Positions 1 to 12,624 of a DNA stretch of 64,000 nt are shown here, one piece after another. This stretch comes from Benincasa hispida (taxonomy: Eukaryota > Streptophyta > Magnoliopsida > Cucurbitales > Cucurbitaceae), in assembly GCF_009727055.1 (NCBI RefSeq), contig NC_052354.1, forward strand, positions 44,005,376-44,069,375, written 5' to 3'. The position numbers and the translations under genes are program-made. The stretch's first letter is position 1. Every line of letters begins with the position of its first letter. The notes beneath the pieces were generated by a model. The model was not told the DNA's origin, did no database searches, and saw only the letters and a program-made list of their open reading frames with translations.

Positions 1-362
1 ATATGCCTATAATAGTGAGTTTGATGGTTGGCTATTTGAGCGACGTCCAGTTCTGCCACCTACGTTGTGTCCTTACCTACAAAGTCTGTAAAAATAGGAT
101 GAGTATATAATATACCCAGTAAGTAGTTCTCATATAGGGTAGTGACCAAATGCACAATCACATGCAACATGTCTTGAAAACATATGGTTGGGACCGAAAA
201 CATATAATAACATGTGGTGGTCGGTTATGCTTCTAACGTAAATTTCTCCACCCTGATAGGAAGATGAGGACTTAGGCGGAAACTAACCCATTTGATGATT
301 AGCGGGTTATGCAGTCAGTAGGGCCAGAGTCGCATCCAACATCAACCATTAACATAAATGTA

Positions 363-600
363 AGGTTGGACTAGAGGGGTGCAACCATACATACCCTGTT
401 AGTCCCTAGCATAATCTTGACATAGAATTGGGTCTAGAGGGGTGCAACCATACATGCCCTGCTAGCCTTAAAATAATCTTAACATAGCATTAGGTCTAGA
501 GGGGTGCAACCATACATGCCCTGCTAGCCCTAGAATAATCTTGACATAGAATTGGGTCTAGAGGGGTGCAACCATACATGCCCTGCTAGCCCTAGAAGCA
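363..600. repeat. Tandem repeat, about 62-bp unit, four copies
   Basis: The core CTAGAGGGGTGCAACC recurs at 371, 434, 496 and 558, giving periods of 63, 62 and 62 bp. The first copy is the most diverged (CATACCCTGTTAG versus CATGCCCTGCTAG). It lies downstream of the TATA box of the minus-strand LTR, so it may be part of that LTR or its flank. Confidence 0.9.
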
Positions 601-1187
601 TAACCTTTATCTAATTAAAATTTAATCTTATGAACAAACATAATGCATGGGGTCCCTTTTCGATAAACGTATTTTAAATATGTAATGTAACATAACAATA
701 ACATAATTATGTAACATATTAAAGGTACACTACCATATAACACTGGTGAGATAACTACTTACCTTGACTGTGATCCTAGTTATTCCTTATTATTCCTTAT
801 GGTTTAATCAGTAGAGCTTTCCCTCTTAAATTAGAAAGAAATTTGGGCAACACTTCCCTCGCGTGTTCTCCTTCAAACGAACAGAATTACTTCACCATTT
901 TCACACGATTTTTACTACTGAGTTTTGTTTGAGAATAAGTTTAACTTCCAGCCTAAAGCCTCCTATTTATAGCCGTTTCCAGCTCTTCTCTGTGTGACAA
1001 CTCATCCTACAAATGGCTTCTTTAAAATTACTTAGGTTTAAGAATTTCTCTTAATAAGACACCTAATTTTAGCTAATGTTTGCCCTTACGTCTTCAACCT
1101 TTGTTTGTATTCAATTTTAGGGTTCTCCATGTATAATCTATAAGATCGTGGCCAAATTCAACGCATAATCCATGCTTCTGTCCAAAT

Positions 1188-1432
1188 CTCGCCCTCTTTG
1201 TTCTCATTTATCTCGCTCTCTCCAGCTTTCTCGCTGGTTGGCTCTCATGACTCTCGCTCTCACTCTCACTGGTCTCGCTCCCCCTCTCTCCCACTATCTC
1301 GCTGAGAATCTCGCTCTCTTTACTCTCACTCTCTCCAATTTTCTCTCCAATCTCGCTCTCTCCAATTTTCTCTCCAATCTCGCTCTCTCAACTCTTGCTC
1401 TCTCCAATTTTCTCTCCAATCTCGCTAGTTTT
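1188..1432. repeat. CT-rich degenerate repeat with CTCGCTCTC core
   Basis: Repeated TCTCGCTCTCTCC and AATTTTCTCTCCAA blocks alternate over about 240 bp. They leave a 102-codon open frame starting at 1172, which is low-complexity and not a credible gene. The same CTCGCTCTC/GAGAGCGAG word recurs at 52.1-52.6 kb and 55.2 kb. It lies upstream of the TATA box inside the minus-strand LTR. Confidence 0.8.
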
Positions 1433-1882
1433 CACACGTGGTTGCCTTTACTGCTTGTGGATTCCACTTCCCCTTTTTAACTCTTTCAAATTTTAAACGT
1501 ATACGGGCAATTAATTCACCTCCAATTCTTCCAATGAGCAGTGCCCAAACAAAAGTTATTTACTGCCCTTTGTCTCCTGAATTAGCTAGCGTCCAACTTC
1601 TAATTAATTCTCCCTGATTCTGCCCCTTTATTCATTATTTTTGGATAATTAATCAATTTCTTATTTTTTTCCAATTTTAAATTTCCACCCGACTTTCCTA
1701 TTAAGTTTATATATTTTTCATTCTTAATTATATATTTTATTTGTTTTTCCTGCTTTCTAAATTAGGGTTAGGGTATTACATTTACCACCCCTTTAAATAA
1801 AATTTCGTCCTGCTTAACATTTGACATTTAATTTCTTGTAGTGTATGCGTACAAATTTGGATTGTTACATATCCCCTCCTAA

Positions 1883-4634
1883 AGTTGGACTAAACAAATT
1901 TGACAAACCCAACTTGGATCATATATTAGAAAAAATAGAGTAAGGAAGAGCCTTAGTGAAGCCATCAGCAAGTTGGTGATAAAACCGAATAGGCAACAAC
2001 TTGATAGAACCATCAGCAACCTTGTCCCAAACAAAATGACAATCAAGCTCGATATGTTTGGTTCTCTCATGAAAAATAGGATTTATGGCAAGGTGAATAG
2101 CAGCTTGGTTATCACAATATATCAAAGATGGTTGATGAATAGGAACAAGAAGATCATGAAGCAGAGAATGTAACCAGATAAGTTCACATGTTGTTGAAGC
2201 AAGAGCTCAACATTCAGCCTTAGCTGAAGACCTTGAAACCACATTCTACTTCTTAGATTTCCAAGAAACAAGAGAGTTACCCAAAAATATGCAAAATCCG
2301 GTTGTAGACTTTCTTATATCAGGGCAAGAAGCCCAATTAGAATCTGCAAAAGCAAGAAGTTGAAACCAGTCTGTAGGTGAAATGAAGATACCTTGCCCAG
2401 GAGCTGACTTTAAGTACCTAGATAAATTATAAGCTGCTGATAGATGAATCTTACAAGGTTTAGCCACAAACTGACTAAGTTTGTTGATAGCAAACACAAT
2501 ATCCAGTCTGGAAATGGTTAAATATAGAAGTCTCCTGATTAGCTTTCTATAGGAAGAGGGATCACTGAGTAGATCTTGGTCAGATTATTTGAGTTTAACA
2601 TTGAGATCCATTGGAACATTGACAGCTTGGCACCAAGAAGGCTAGCATCTTCTAAAATTTGAAGAGTACAATGTCTTTGTGACATAGAAACCCCTTGAGA
2701 TGATCGAGCTAACTCAAGGCCCAAAAAATACTTCAACTGACAAAGATCTTTGAGTTTGAAAGTAGTATTCAATAGTTGTTTAAGTTCATCAATAAGCTTC
2801 ATATTTGCACCAGTTATTATAATGTCATCAACATATACTAATAAGGCTAGAAAAGTGGTACTAGAACCTCGAACAAACAGGGAGTAATCAATCTTAGACT
2901 GCTGAAACCTAAGAGAAACCAAAACATCAGAAAATTTGGCAAACCATTGACGTGAAGCCTATTTAAGACCATAAATGGACTTCTTTAAATGACAGACAAG
3001 CTTGCCATTTTGAGAATTCTTAGGTGTATAGCCAAGTGGGAGGTCCATATACACTTCTTCAAACAAGTCTCCTTGAAGAAAGGCATTATTCACATCAAGT
3101 TGAATAAGAGGCCATTGATAAGTAACGGCCAAAACAAGAAGAACCCAAACAGTTACTAACTTTGCTATAGAAGAAAACGTCTCTATGAAATCCAATCTTT
3201 CCTGTTGAGTATAACCTTTAGAAACAAGCCGAGCTTGGTATCTTTCAATAGATCCATCCGCACGGTGTTTAACCTTATAGACCCACTTGTAGCCAATGTT
3301 ATGTTTAGAAGGAAATAAATGTCCATGGAAGACAACATCAGAAGAAACAAAGAAATTGTTATTGGTGATATCAAAAAGTTTGTAAGCCTTCATACCTGGT
3401 GGATAACCAAGAAAAACAGCAGGCACAGCCCTTGGTGCAAACTTAGAACGACCATTGGACAATGTAGAGCCAAAGCATAAACACCCAAAAGTCCTTAGAA
3501 CAGAATAGTTAGCCAAATTACCCTACAATAGTTCATAAAGTGTTTTCCAACCAAGAAGAGGTGAAGGTGTCCTATTAATAAGATATGTTGCAGTTAAAAT
3601 AACTCATTCTAAAATTTGAGAGGAACTATTGATTGAAAGAACAGGACTCTGGAAACATTCAACAAATGTTGATGCTTGCGTTCAACAACTGAATTTTGTT
3701 CTGGTCTACCCACACATGAATATTGGTGTAAAACCCCTTTTTAAAAAAAAAAAAAATCAGTGAAGGATAGCTCAAGGGCATTATCAGAACGAAAAACTTT
3801 GATTCCCTTATTGTACTGAGTCTCTACATATGCAAAAAACTGAGGTACAATCTTCAATACATCATACTTGTTTTTCAACATAAAAACCCAAGTGAATCTA
3901 CTATGATCATCTACTAAAGTAAGGAAATATTTGTGTCCAGCATGGGTAAAAGTAGAAAAAGGACCCCAAATATCAGCATGAAGTAGCTCAAAAATAACAA
4001 ATGACCTATTATTATGAGATTCAAAAGACAATTTCTTTTGCTTTGCTAAGGGGCATATGTCACAGGGATGTGTTCTATTTAGTGTATGAGAATAAAGGTT
4101 TAAAACATGTTTCAAAGCAAATAAACGAGAAAAAGAGGGATGTCCAAGCCTGGCATGCCATATGGAAGAAGAAACAGTGGAGGCAGCATTTACGGATACA
4201 GCTTGTGGGGTATCTTCAATGATGTGAGGCTGTTCAACAATGTATAAACCATCACGCAACCTACCCTTGCCAATCATCTTCAAAGTGGAATTTGCATGAA
4301 TATCACAAGAATCAGTGGAGAAGTGGACATACACATTACCATCAGATGTTAAGGCACTGATAGAAAGCAAGTTGTACTAAAATTCAGGAACATATAGAAC
4401 ATGATGAAGAGTAAGAGAACCAAAAATTGTGATGGAACCAAGAAAAGAAACTAGAATTCTTGTGTTATCAGGCAGGACAACAGTCGTGCTAGTTGGCTGT
4501 AACTCATGAAACAAATGCTTTTGAAAACATATATGTGTGGAAGCCTCGAAATCAATTATCCATTCATGTTTAGAAATAATTTGATAACAAATACCTGCTA
4601 CATATGTCACTGAATCAGCATCGGATTTTGCCAC
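1883..4634 (-). pseudogene. pol: E1 copia pol: protease, integrase, reverse transcriptase, RNase H
   Basis: Reading on the minus strand: protease-like segment 4377-4634, where the usual DSGA active site reads DFEAS, so the catalytic region is altered. Next is a GAG-pre-integrase zinc segment (HARLGHPSF, CDIC) and integrase core (HADIWGPF, LVDDHSRFTW, FRSDN) at 3741-4370, ended by a poly-A frameshift near 3740. The end of integrase and start of reverse transcriptase follow (2959-3516; QARLVSKGYTQQ, QLDVNNAFLQGDL). The palm motif YVDDIIITG is at about 2830, and RNase H at 1919-2497 (FADSNWA, DNQAAI, KHIELD). The frame breaks at least five times. Pol would copy the element RNA and insert the cDNA; this copy is dead. 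Confidence 0.88.
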
Positions 4635-5127
4635 ATTAAGCTTGGACTAAAGCATATTGAGAAGTTGTTGAAGAGTGTCACTGTTGATCATAGTTCCAGA
4701 TGAAATAGTAGAAGATGGAGGAGCAGAGTCAGTGGGATTGATGGAAGAATTAGGTTTGTGAACTTGATTGGATCGTCCTTTATGTTTGTAACCAAGTGGA
4801 TAACTGTGGAGTTTATAACATTTATCAGCAGTGTGGTCGGGAATGTTATAATAGGTACAAACAGGGCGATTCTTGTTATGTTTTGAAAACGGCTGGTGAG
4901 TGCTCTGTTGTAAGGAATTTTCAGATTTGTGTACAGCAAGTGTAATGGCAAAAGAAGGAGGATTGGCAACAGAATGATGTTGTTCTTGTTGAACAACAAA
5001 GGAGAAAGCTTTGTTGATGGGTGGATGAGGGTCCATGAGAAGAATTTGAGAACGAGTATGGTTGAAGTCGTCATTGAGTCCCATCAAAAAACATATGAGG
5101 TATTCAAATTAAATAAAATCTTCTTTG
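4635..5127 (-). pseudogene. gag: E1 copia gag, C-terminal half
   Basis: The open frame at 4647-5087 contains FLMGLNDDFN and RSQILLMDPHPPINKAFS, hallmarks of plant copia gag. A zinc knuckle follows that has lost its second cysteine (CTYYN, then H and C). It is directly abutted by the 3' LTR of E2 at 5133; the N-terminal half lies on the far side of E2. Gag packages the element RNA in virus-like particles. Confidence 0.82.
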
Positions 5128-5132
5128 GATTT

Positions 5133-5346
5133 TGATGAAATAAAAGATGAAGGAGAAAAAAAACACAAATGGTTTACGTGGAAAACCCTAGAATCAGGGA
5201 GAAAAAACAACGATAGAGACTTATTTTTTATTATTAAAGTGATACAAAATACAGGAAGACTTGCTCAAATAAATAGACAGATGGAAACCATAGGCCCATA
5301 AGAAAATTACAAAAAGGCCCTTAGGGCAAAGTAACTATTTTTGACA
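5133..5346 (-). repeat. E2 3' LTR
   Basis: On the minus strand it begins TGTCAAAAATAG and ends TTTCATCA. It aligns along its length to 11828-12042 with scattered substitutions, so the two LTRs have diverged since insertion. Confidence 0.9.
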
Positions 5347-5358
5347 CTCCTCCTCAAG

Positions 5359-7190
5359 TTGGGGCGTAGATATCAGTAAGACCCAACTTGTTGATACAAT
5401 AATCAAAACTTTGTCTCAACAACCCCTTTGTAAGGATATCTGCAACCTACTGATCAGAAGGAATGTAAGGAATGTATATGCTTCCATTGTCTAGTCTCTC
5501 CTTGATAAAATATCTGTCAATTTCCGACAAGTTTGGTTCTATCATGTTGGATCAGATTGTTTGCAATACTTATTGTTACTTTATTGTCACAGAACAATTT
5601 CATCAAAAGCTCACTGTCTTGATGAAGATCTGTCAATACTTTCTTCAACCAGATTCCTTCACATATCCCTAAACTCATGGCCCTATACTAGGCTTCTGCA
5701 CTAATTCTGGCAACTACCCCTTGTTTTTTACTTCAAGTGACTAGATTGCACCAGACAAAAGTGCAATACCCAGAAGTTGACTTTCTATCAACAGCAGACC
5801 TAACCCAGTCCGAATCAGTATATACTTCAATGAAACATTTATTTGATTTCTTGAACAGTAGGCCCTTACCAAGAGTACCCTCAGATACCGTAAGATGCGT
5901 TCAAAAGCTGTCATATGTTTCTCATAAGGAGCCTGCATGAACTGACTGACAACACTCACTGCATATGATATATCAGGTCTAGTGTAAGATAAAAGATTAA
6001 CTTCCTGACTAATCGTTGATATATCTCTTTACTGACAAGAGCTCCATTGTTAGTATTACTCAGTTTTGCATTATACTCTGTGGGGGTGTCCACTGGTTTA
6101 CACCCAATCATTCTTGTTTCCTTAAGAAGATCAAGAATGTACTTTCGTTGAAAGACTAAGATACCCTTCTTCGACCGAGCCACCTCCATCCCAATAAAGT
6201 ACCGTAATTTTTCCAGATCTTTAATTTCAAATTCTTCAGCCATCTTTGTTTTAAATCTCATAATTTCAACATTATCGTCACCGGTCAACACAATGTCATC
6301 AACATAAACATTAAGCACTGCGATCTTTCCTAAACTAGACTTCTTTTTTAACAATGTGTGGTCTGAGTGCCCCTGATTATACCTCTATGCTTTAACAAAT
6401 GTGGTGAATCTGTCAAACCAGGCTTTTGAAGACTGTTTCAACCCATACAATGACTTCTTTAATCTACAATAGACTTCCTCTTCAAGTTCTCCATTAAGAA
6501 ACGCATTCTCTACATCTAGTTGATAAAGAGACCAATCTTTATTAACAGCAACAGATAACAACACCCGGATCGTATTGAGTTTGGCTACAGTGGAGAATGT
6601 CTCAGAGTAATCTATACCAAAGGTTTTAAAAATCCTTTGGCAACCAATCTAGCATTGTATCTGTCAATCGTGCCATCAGACTTGTGCTTAACAGTAAAAA
6701 CCCATTTACATCCAACCGTCTTGTGCCCCTCAGGAAGAACAACCTGTTCCTATGTCCCATTTTTCTTTAGAGCTCTAATTTCTTCCATAACTGCAGCCTT
6801 CCACTCAGAAGTTTCCATGGCAGCATGTATACTATTTGGAACCACCACTATATCTAGGCTGATAGTGAGAGCCTTGAACTCGGGAGATAAGTTACTGTAC
6901 GTCATATAACTATGCATAGGGAACTTCGTACATGATCTAGTCCCTTTTCTCAGAGCAATGGGAAGATCGAGAGCCGCATTATGGCTTTCCTCCTTTCCAA
7001 GTTTTCTATTGCAATTAGTCGTCTGTTCCATGGGCCTTTCTTTAGAAGGACCTTCCACATAATCACCTTCCTTTTCACTGTTTTCATTTTCTGGAGCTAT
7101 TTCCTCAGTATTGTTCTTTCCAACAATCTCTTTATCCTCTTCAGTTCCTTCTATTTTCTCAACACTGTAACCTCTTTCTGTATCCTTATT
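5359..7190 (-). pseudogene. pol: E2 copia reverse transcriptase and RNase H
   Basis: Continues E2 pol on the other side of the nested LTR. The linker frame at 6750-7190 ends with TSEWKAAVMEEIRALKKNGT, the start of the copia reverse transcriptase. Frameshifted RT follows ([18 protein letters not shown] near 6500), then 5956-6354 with the palm motif YVDDIVLTG and RNase H-side sequence to about 5560. Several stops and shifts, so not functional. Confidence 0.83.
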
Positions 7191-9068
7191 TGTTGAGTGT
7201 AACAGCAAGCAGCAGAAGCAACAAGGATCAATATGCACTCTAATTCATTAATTTTGGCAGAAACGAAAGAATGCTCATACTAAAATAAGAGGGTTTCAAG
7301 TCATACCTTTGTAGAACTCTTGAAATATTGATTCCCAGCTGCCAATTTCTCCAAATCTTATTGTAGACCACCTCAAAATATTTCCCACTATTCTCTTGGA
7401 GTTTTAGATTGAGTTATGGGACTCAAAATAAGCTTGAATGAAGGGAACTTGGAGAAAAACTTACAGTAACAACCCACTTGAAGAACACCTTCTTCAATAC
7501 GAATTTTTCAGCAAAAAATCTATCGATTGCATGCCTCAATTCCACTCCAATCTTCTCAATATATTGCAGACTATCATGCAAAGAATATGGCTGCATGAGA
7601 TGCAGCTCATGCTTGGAGTTATTGAAGCCTAAAGAAGCGGGTTTTGTGTGAGCTACTTTGAAGATGTATGGAAAATCCCATAAATCCATTTGTGTTTAAT
7701 TTTCCAACTTTTCAATTTTTCCAAATTGATTTCAAAAATCAATTTGATTTCAAAAATTAAAATATTCTTAATTTTACAAAATTAATTTCATTTTTCTAAT
7801 AAATTTAATAAATAATTATTTAACCAATTTAAATATTTCTAATTAATTTAATATCAAATATTAAATTAATTTTACATAAATCCACCTTCATGTATTTAAA
7901 TCATATTTAAATATTAGTTCTCCAATTTCATTTAATTCTTAAAATTAAACGTGTAATTATATCTCATATAATTACTAATTCCTTTAATTTGAACGTTTCA
8001 AATTAACTCATCACGCTACTTAAAAGCTAATCCATTTATGAGCTAGTAGTGGGACCTCGCGGACCTACAGATCATGGGCACCAACGATCCGAGATTAATT
8101 AGTTAAACTCATTACACTGAATTAACCCCCATTCGTTAACTAATGGTCACTCCACTAAAGGCCATAGTTGAACACCCCTCACTGTAGATATATTATATCC
8201 ACTCGATATACCCATGATTATTAAGTTAACCCTTCACAGGTTGTTCGTAATAACGGTTGGGTCAAATGTTTGTTTTACCCCCGAGATTACCTCTTTTTCT
8301 TTAAGTCCCACTGATTCTCTAATGAACAATTGATCTGTGATCCAATCAACAAATCGAGTCCCTCTCGGGCCAATGAGAGGGTGGGGTCCCTTGTTCAAGA
8401 CCCAAAGTCAGCACTTAAGGGAATAACCTCTCTACTATCCCTAAAAGCGGGTAGGAATGGATTCCTCCTTACACCCTATGTCCCCAGCTATCTACCCGGT
8501 CTTACCCCTAAAATTGAGGTTTATTGAGCCAGCGATGTTGCGCCAATCCTCAGCTATGCAAATCTAAGGATAATCCCGAATAAACAGGAGTTCATAGTTA
8601 GCTCAGGATTAAGGTCAAGTTACCTAGGTCATCGCTTTGAAATAGTCATTCTTAAATAGTAAATAGCGTTATAAAGTAAGAGTGACTGATTTCGTGGTCC
8701 AATCTTGTACAACCCTTTTGCACAGGACGTCCCCACTCCTCATGTCATAATATGTACAAATTAGGATCACTTCGTTTGTAGCACTTTACGACTTTTTGTA
8801 ACAACTACAGAGTAGACCGCATCCAATAGTGTTACCAGAATAAGGTACCTAACCTTATTCATATACTATAGATCATTTTGACTATTTACTCGTACCTTAT
8901 CCACTTTCATGTCTCCACATAAAGTTCAAGTACTCATGTAATAGTCATGGGTCTTTTTAGGTTTATTGGATTTCTAATAAACAATACATATTCAATAACA
9001 ACTGATTAAATTTTTAGAATAAGTTTTATTGTTTACAAACCACGAGTTTTAGGACATAAAACCCAATA
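7191..9068 (-). mobile_element. Solo LTR (about 1.88 kb) nested in E2
   Basis: The pol reading of E2 stops at 9069 and resumes at 7190, so this block is an insertion. Its minus-strand start near 9068 (TATTGGGTTTTATGTCC) matches the TGTTGGGGTTAATGCCC start of the LTR at 36618, with the leading TG mutated to TA. Its other end reads ACTCAACA on the minus strand. Flanks TTATT (7186-7190) and TTATC (9069-9073) fit a 5-bp target duplication with one change. No internal retroelement genes are present, so it is a solo LTR or the remnant of one. Confidence 0.75.
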
Positions 9069-10160
9069 TTATCCACTCTCCAAGTATTAGTCTCAACACA
9101 ATCATCAATATCACAAGCAGAAATGCATATACCTGGAGTTAAGACCGAGTCAGACTCATGAACTAGAGCTGGAGAAACTACAAGTGGCACTGTTTCCTTC
9201 CTGAGATTCTTCCTATAGTATGTTATCCAAGGGACTTGATTGATAGGAAGAACATAATCAACATGTTTAGGTTCAGCCGACAATTCTAAGGGAACGGGAT
9301 ACGTGGACCAATTTGCCTCTTCACTAGGACGTCCCCTGAAGAGGACTAATGGGAAAGAAAGGTTGATCGTAAATATGGCATTCATGGAAACAAAGTATTT
9401 TCGAGGCGAGGGATGATAACATTTATACCCACATTGATGGAGAGGATACCCAACAAAGACACATCTCTGGGCACGGGGGGTAAATTTCATACGGTTTGGA
9501 CCGTGGGTATGATCAAAGATAACACAACATAACACTCGGAGCAATACATCTGGGATCAATCGGGTGTTGAGATACGACTCTTTGAAACAGTCAAGGGGAG
9601 TGTGAAGGTCTAAAACACAAGAAGGCATGCGGTTGATGAGGTGGGCCGCAGTGAGGATAGCATCCCTCATAGATAGGAAGGAAGAGAGGTAGATATCATA
9701 AGGGAACGAGCGACTTCTACCAAATTCCTATTTTTCCTCTCGGCTACTCCATTCTGCTGAGGAGTGTAGACACATAAGCTTTGATAGACAATCCCTTTAG
9801 AGGCTAGGAAGTCCTGAAAAGATTTGTTAACAAACTCACGCCCATTGTCACTTCGTGTCGGGTAGTGCCAATCGTTGTCTCCATGCTTAAATCCTGAAAC
9901 AAAACAGAGTCGGGTGAGAAAACAGCCTGACAATTCAGGTCTCTTGTAATTTTACTGACAGACAATAAGTTGTATGAAATCTTAGGGACATGCAACACAT
10001 CACGTAATATTAGACCCTCGAAAGGATAGAGATGTCCTTTTCCTGCAACAGGAGCAAAAGACCCATCTGCGATTCTAATTCTTTCATTGTCAGTGATCGG
10101 GTGGTATGATATAAAGTGATCCGAAGAACCAGTTAGGTGATCTGTAGCTCCTGAATCCAC
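9069..10160 (-). pseudogene. pol: E2 copia protease and partial integrase
   Basis: An intact aspartic protease motif DSGATDH starts the 9804-10160 frame, followed by VLHVPKISYNLLSVSK. The pre-integrase zinc segment and most of the integrase core are missing. The sequence jumps to RSDNGREF and YTPQQNGVAERKNR at 9667-9933, then to the integrase C-terminal region (RMKFTPRAQRCVFVGYP) in another frame. It stops at 9068, where the 1.9 kb LTR is inserted, and resumes at 7190. Confidence 0.82.
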
Positions 10161-10349
10161 AATCCAGGGTTTTTTACCATTAATGCTAGTAAGACCGAAG
10201 GACTAAGCTTTACCTGAGTGTGCAATAGCACTGATCCCGGAAGCACCTAAGTTATTTTGACCATCTACTTGAGTTTGAGCTTGGGTTTTGTCACTCATCG
10301 AATCGCTCACCAGAGCTCGTCCAGGGCCGGACTTGTCCTGTGACTGATG

Positions 10350-11774
10350 TCATTTATTGTTTGGAGGTTTCCCATGCAGCTTCCAGCATTGGTCTTTTGT
10401 ATGACATGGTTTTTTGCAGTGCTCACAAACAGGTGGAGGTTTCTTATCACTGTCAGATCCAGAGGATTTCATGGCAAAAGCAGCAGCATCAATAGATGTA
10501 ACTACTGGATTATTCATCGCACTAGATTTGTCTTCTTCCAAGCGTATTTCAGAACACACCTCCTTAAGAGACGGCGTAGGACGTTGGCCCAATATCCTAC
10601 TACGAACACCATCAAATTTTGGATTTAGCCTAGCTAGAAAATCATACACTCGATCAGCTTCCTCAATTTTTGAATACTGAGTCCCGTCATATGTACACTT
10701 CCAGACAATTTCACGACACGGGTCCATCTTTTGCCATAATAGGGATAATTTGTTGAAGCATGATGTCATGTCCATAGTCCCTTGCTTGCATTTGTGGACT
10801 TGCTTGCGTAAGGTATATAGACGAGATGCATTCTACTTCTTTGAATATAGTTGTTGCACTGCATCCCAAAATCTTTGGCAGTCGCCGTATAGAGTAACGG
10901 TCTGCCTATTTGGGGTTCCATGCTGTTCATCAGAATTACTATAACAACGAGTCTTCCGCTTTCCAGATGCGTTCTTGGGGGTTACCAGGTTTAGGTTTTG
11001 GTATCTTTCTAGTTAGATACCCAAATTTTTGTCTCCCTTCTAGAGTCATTCTGATGGATTGTGACTAGGAGAAATAATTTTGGTTATTCAGCTTTTCTCC
11101 AATAATAATTCATGCAGAATTTTCCATTGATCCAAACAACAAATTTGCAGTAGGTAAAGTACGGAAGAATTTACCGGGTTTTTAGAATACAATGGAAGCT
11201 TTGGTTGAGCACTTTGTGGGTTTGTGCCAATAACCGTTCCAAGATCCGCAATCTGTTGCTGAAGATAAGTAAATTGCCTTTAAATCTCAACAGGAAAAAC
11301 ATCCATAGACCGCCCATTGCCCGTATCTCCATTCAAAGCTGCCGGACTGAAGTTGTGAGTCGCGCCACTGCAGTCGGACATGGCTGGACCAACCGGCGGT
11401 GGCTACTGCTCAATGGAAATTTCGCGGCTAGTCGAGTCGATGAGATCGACGTGGCTCGTCGTCTGCATCCGAGGGTTCGAAGCTGTTCGGGTTAGCACAA
11501 TCCACGAATGAGCGGATGGCTGGGCATCAAACGGTTGGGCGTCGTCATCGAAGGGTTGAGCGTCGTCGAAGGGCTGGGCACGATCCTTACCACGCACGAT
11601 CTGGGCGCCATTGAGCAGCTAGGTCCGATCCACGACTGGGCGCGATCCGGTCTGACCATCAATCGGTTGGGTTGTCTGTTCGGCATCGATCTGTTGAAGA
11701 AGACGCTGTAAAGCAGCCTCCAAGTATTGTTGGACAGCCTCCTTAATCGTGGCAGCCATCTCGGAGTTGGCCAT
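10350..11774 (-). pseudogene. gag: E2 copia gag
   Basis: A likely start codon at 11774 opens a segment reading MANSEMAATIKEAVQQYLEA, a short acidic/coiled gag start just after the primer binding site. After frame breaks, 10350-10775 encodes a clear gag core (DGTQYSKIEEADRVYDFLA, LNPKFDGVRSRIL) and a CCHC zinc knuckle (CEHCKKPCHTKDQC), with all four ligands present. Stop codons and frameshifts between 10776 and 11600 make it a pseudogene. Confidence 0.8.
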
Positions 11775-11827
11775 TGAAGGGGACTCATCTATGGCGGCTA
11801 GGGTTTCCTCACCTTGCTCTGATACCA

Positions 11828-12042
11828 TGAAGAAAATAAAATATGAAGGAGAAGAAGAACACAAATGGTTTATGTGAAAAACCCTAAAACCAGGGAGAAA
11901 AAACCACGATAGAGACTTATTTTTTATTATTGAAGTGATACAAAATACAGGAAGACTTGCTCAAATAAATAGACAGATGGAAACCCTAGGCTCATAAGAA
12001 AATTACAAAAAGTCCCCTAGGACAAAGTAACTATTTTCGACA
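11828..12042 (-). repeat. E2 5' LTR
   Basis: On the minus strand it begins TGTCGAAAATAG and ends TTCTTCA, immediately followed by the primer binding site at 11827-11816. Confidence 0.9.
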
Positions 12043-12047
12043 AATTT

Positions 12048-12600
12048 AACGCCACCACAGGTACACTTTCCACAGGTACATCCAGGGCAGTAAGATATGT
12101 ATTCATTCCAGAGACTCTTCATTTTTGTGAAATACATGGTGACAGAATCTTGTTCTTGTTTGAGATTGGATAATCCTCGTTTCAGAGTCCATTCCGTTTT
12201 TACAAATGATCTTGAAGATCAAGTCATATCACTTAAGTCGATTCAGTGAAAAAGATGCTTGATGAAATTCGCTTGAAGACGGAATTTAAAATCCAAGCAA
12301 TAACAACATTATTGTAGTGAATCCATAGAGAAGAAGTTCACTTGTAGGTCGAGGGAGAGTTCCATCAATAAAACCAAGCTTATTTCGGATGAAGAGGGTA
12401 AGAACCATCGATCTGCTCCAAGAAACATAGTTGTCGTCAATAAGGAGTTCTGAAACAAGAATAAGATTGGAAGTGTCACTGTGATGAAGAGTGTAAGGAT
12501 TGTATTGTTCTTGATGAGAGAGATGTAGTCCGGTGACCGGAAGATTGGCCGATGAGGATGGATCGATCGGAGGAGGAGAATTTGTATCAGGGAGGGACAT
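12048..12600 (-). pseudogene. gag: E1 copia gag, N-terminal half
   Basis: An ATG at 12600 opens a 104-codon frame containing NPYTLHHSDTSNLILVS, DDNYVSWSRSM and NKLGFIDGTLPRP, the conserved N-terminal gag block of plant copia elements. The frame breaks near 12286; gag-like sequence continues out of frame to the E2 insertion at 12043. The primer binding site lies just upstream, so the start is in the expected place. Together with 4635-5127 it shows that E2 landed inside E1 gag. Confidence 0.82.
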
Positions 12601-12624
12601 AAAAAAAATTAGGAATTATTATTT

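Larger units (their letters stand above)
1..1866 (-). mobile_element. Ty3/gypsy-type LTR (3' LTR) with the last part of its internal region, minus strand
   Basis: Read on the minus strand, a purine-rich AAAGGGGTGG tract near 1783-1795 is followed at 1780 by TGTAATACCC, the layout of a polypurine tract and LTR start seen in many plant gypsy elements. A TATAAATA box lies on the same strand at 964-971, so the LTR promoter would fire toward lower coordinates. Only about 85 bp of internal sequence (1781-1866) survives before it meets the copia element E1. I found no coding domain and no secure lower LTR end; the element may run off the window. The assignment to gypsy rests on the terminal motifs only. 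Confidence 0.5.
5133..12042 (-). mobile_element. Ty1/copia retrotransposon E2 with both LTRs, inserted in E1
   Basis: Two related 214-215 bp sequences bound it: 3' LTR 5133-5346 and 5' LTR 11828-12042. A primer binding site (TGGTATCAGAGC on the minus strand, 11816-11827) touches the 5' LTR, and a polypurine tract (CTTGAGGAGGAG, 5347-5358) touches the 3' LTR. Flanks GATTT (5128-5132) and AATTT (12043-12047) look like a decayed 5-bp target duplication. Without the 1.88 kb LTR inserted at 7191-9068, E2 is about 5.0 kb. The protease-integrase junction has a deletion: most of the integrase zinc domain and first catalytic residues are missing. Frameshifts occur throughout. Confidence 0.9.

Noticed and set aside
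1172..1480. 102-codon plus-strand frame rich in Leu and Ser
   Set aside because: It is a translation of the CTCGCTCTC repeat inside an LTR; no conserved domain.
7438..7689. Paired frames on both strands
   Set aside because: Both lie inside the nested LTR and have no domain.
11492..11788. Overlapping plus and minus frames around 11.5 kb
   Set aside because: Shadows and low-complexity parts of the E2 gag region (repeated AQPFDD-type reading).
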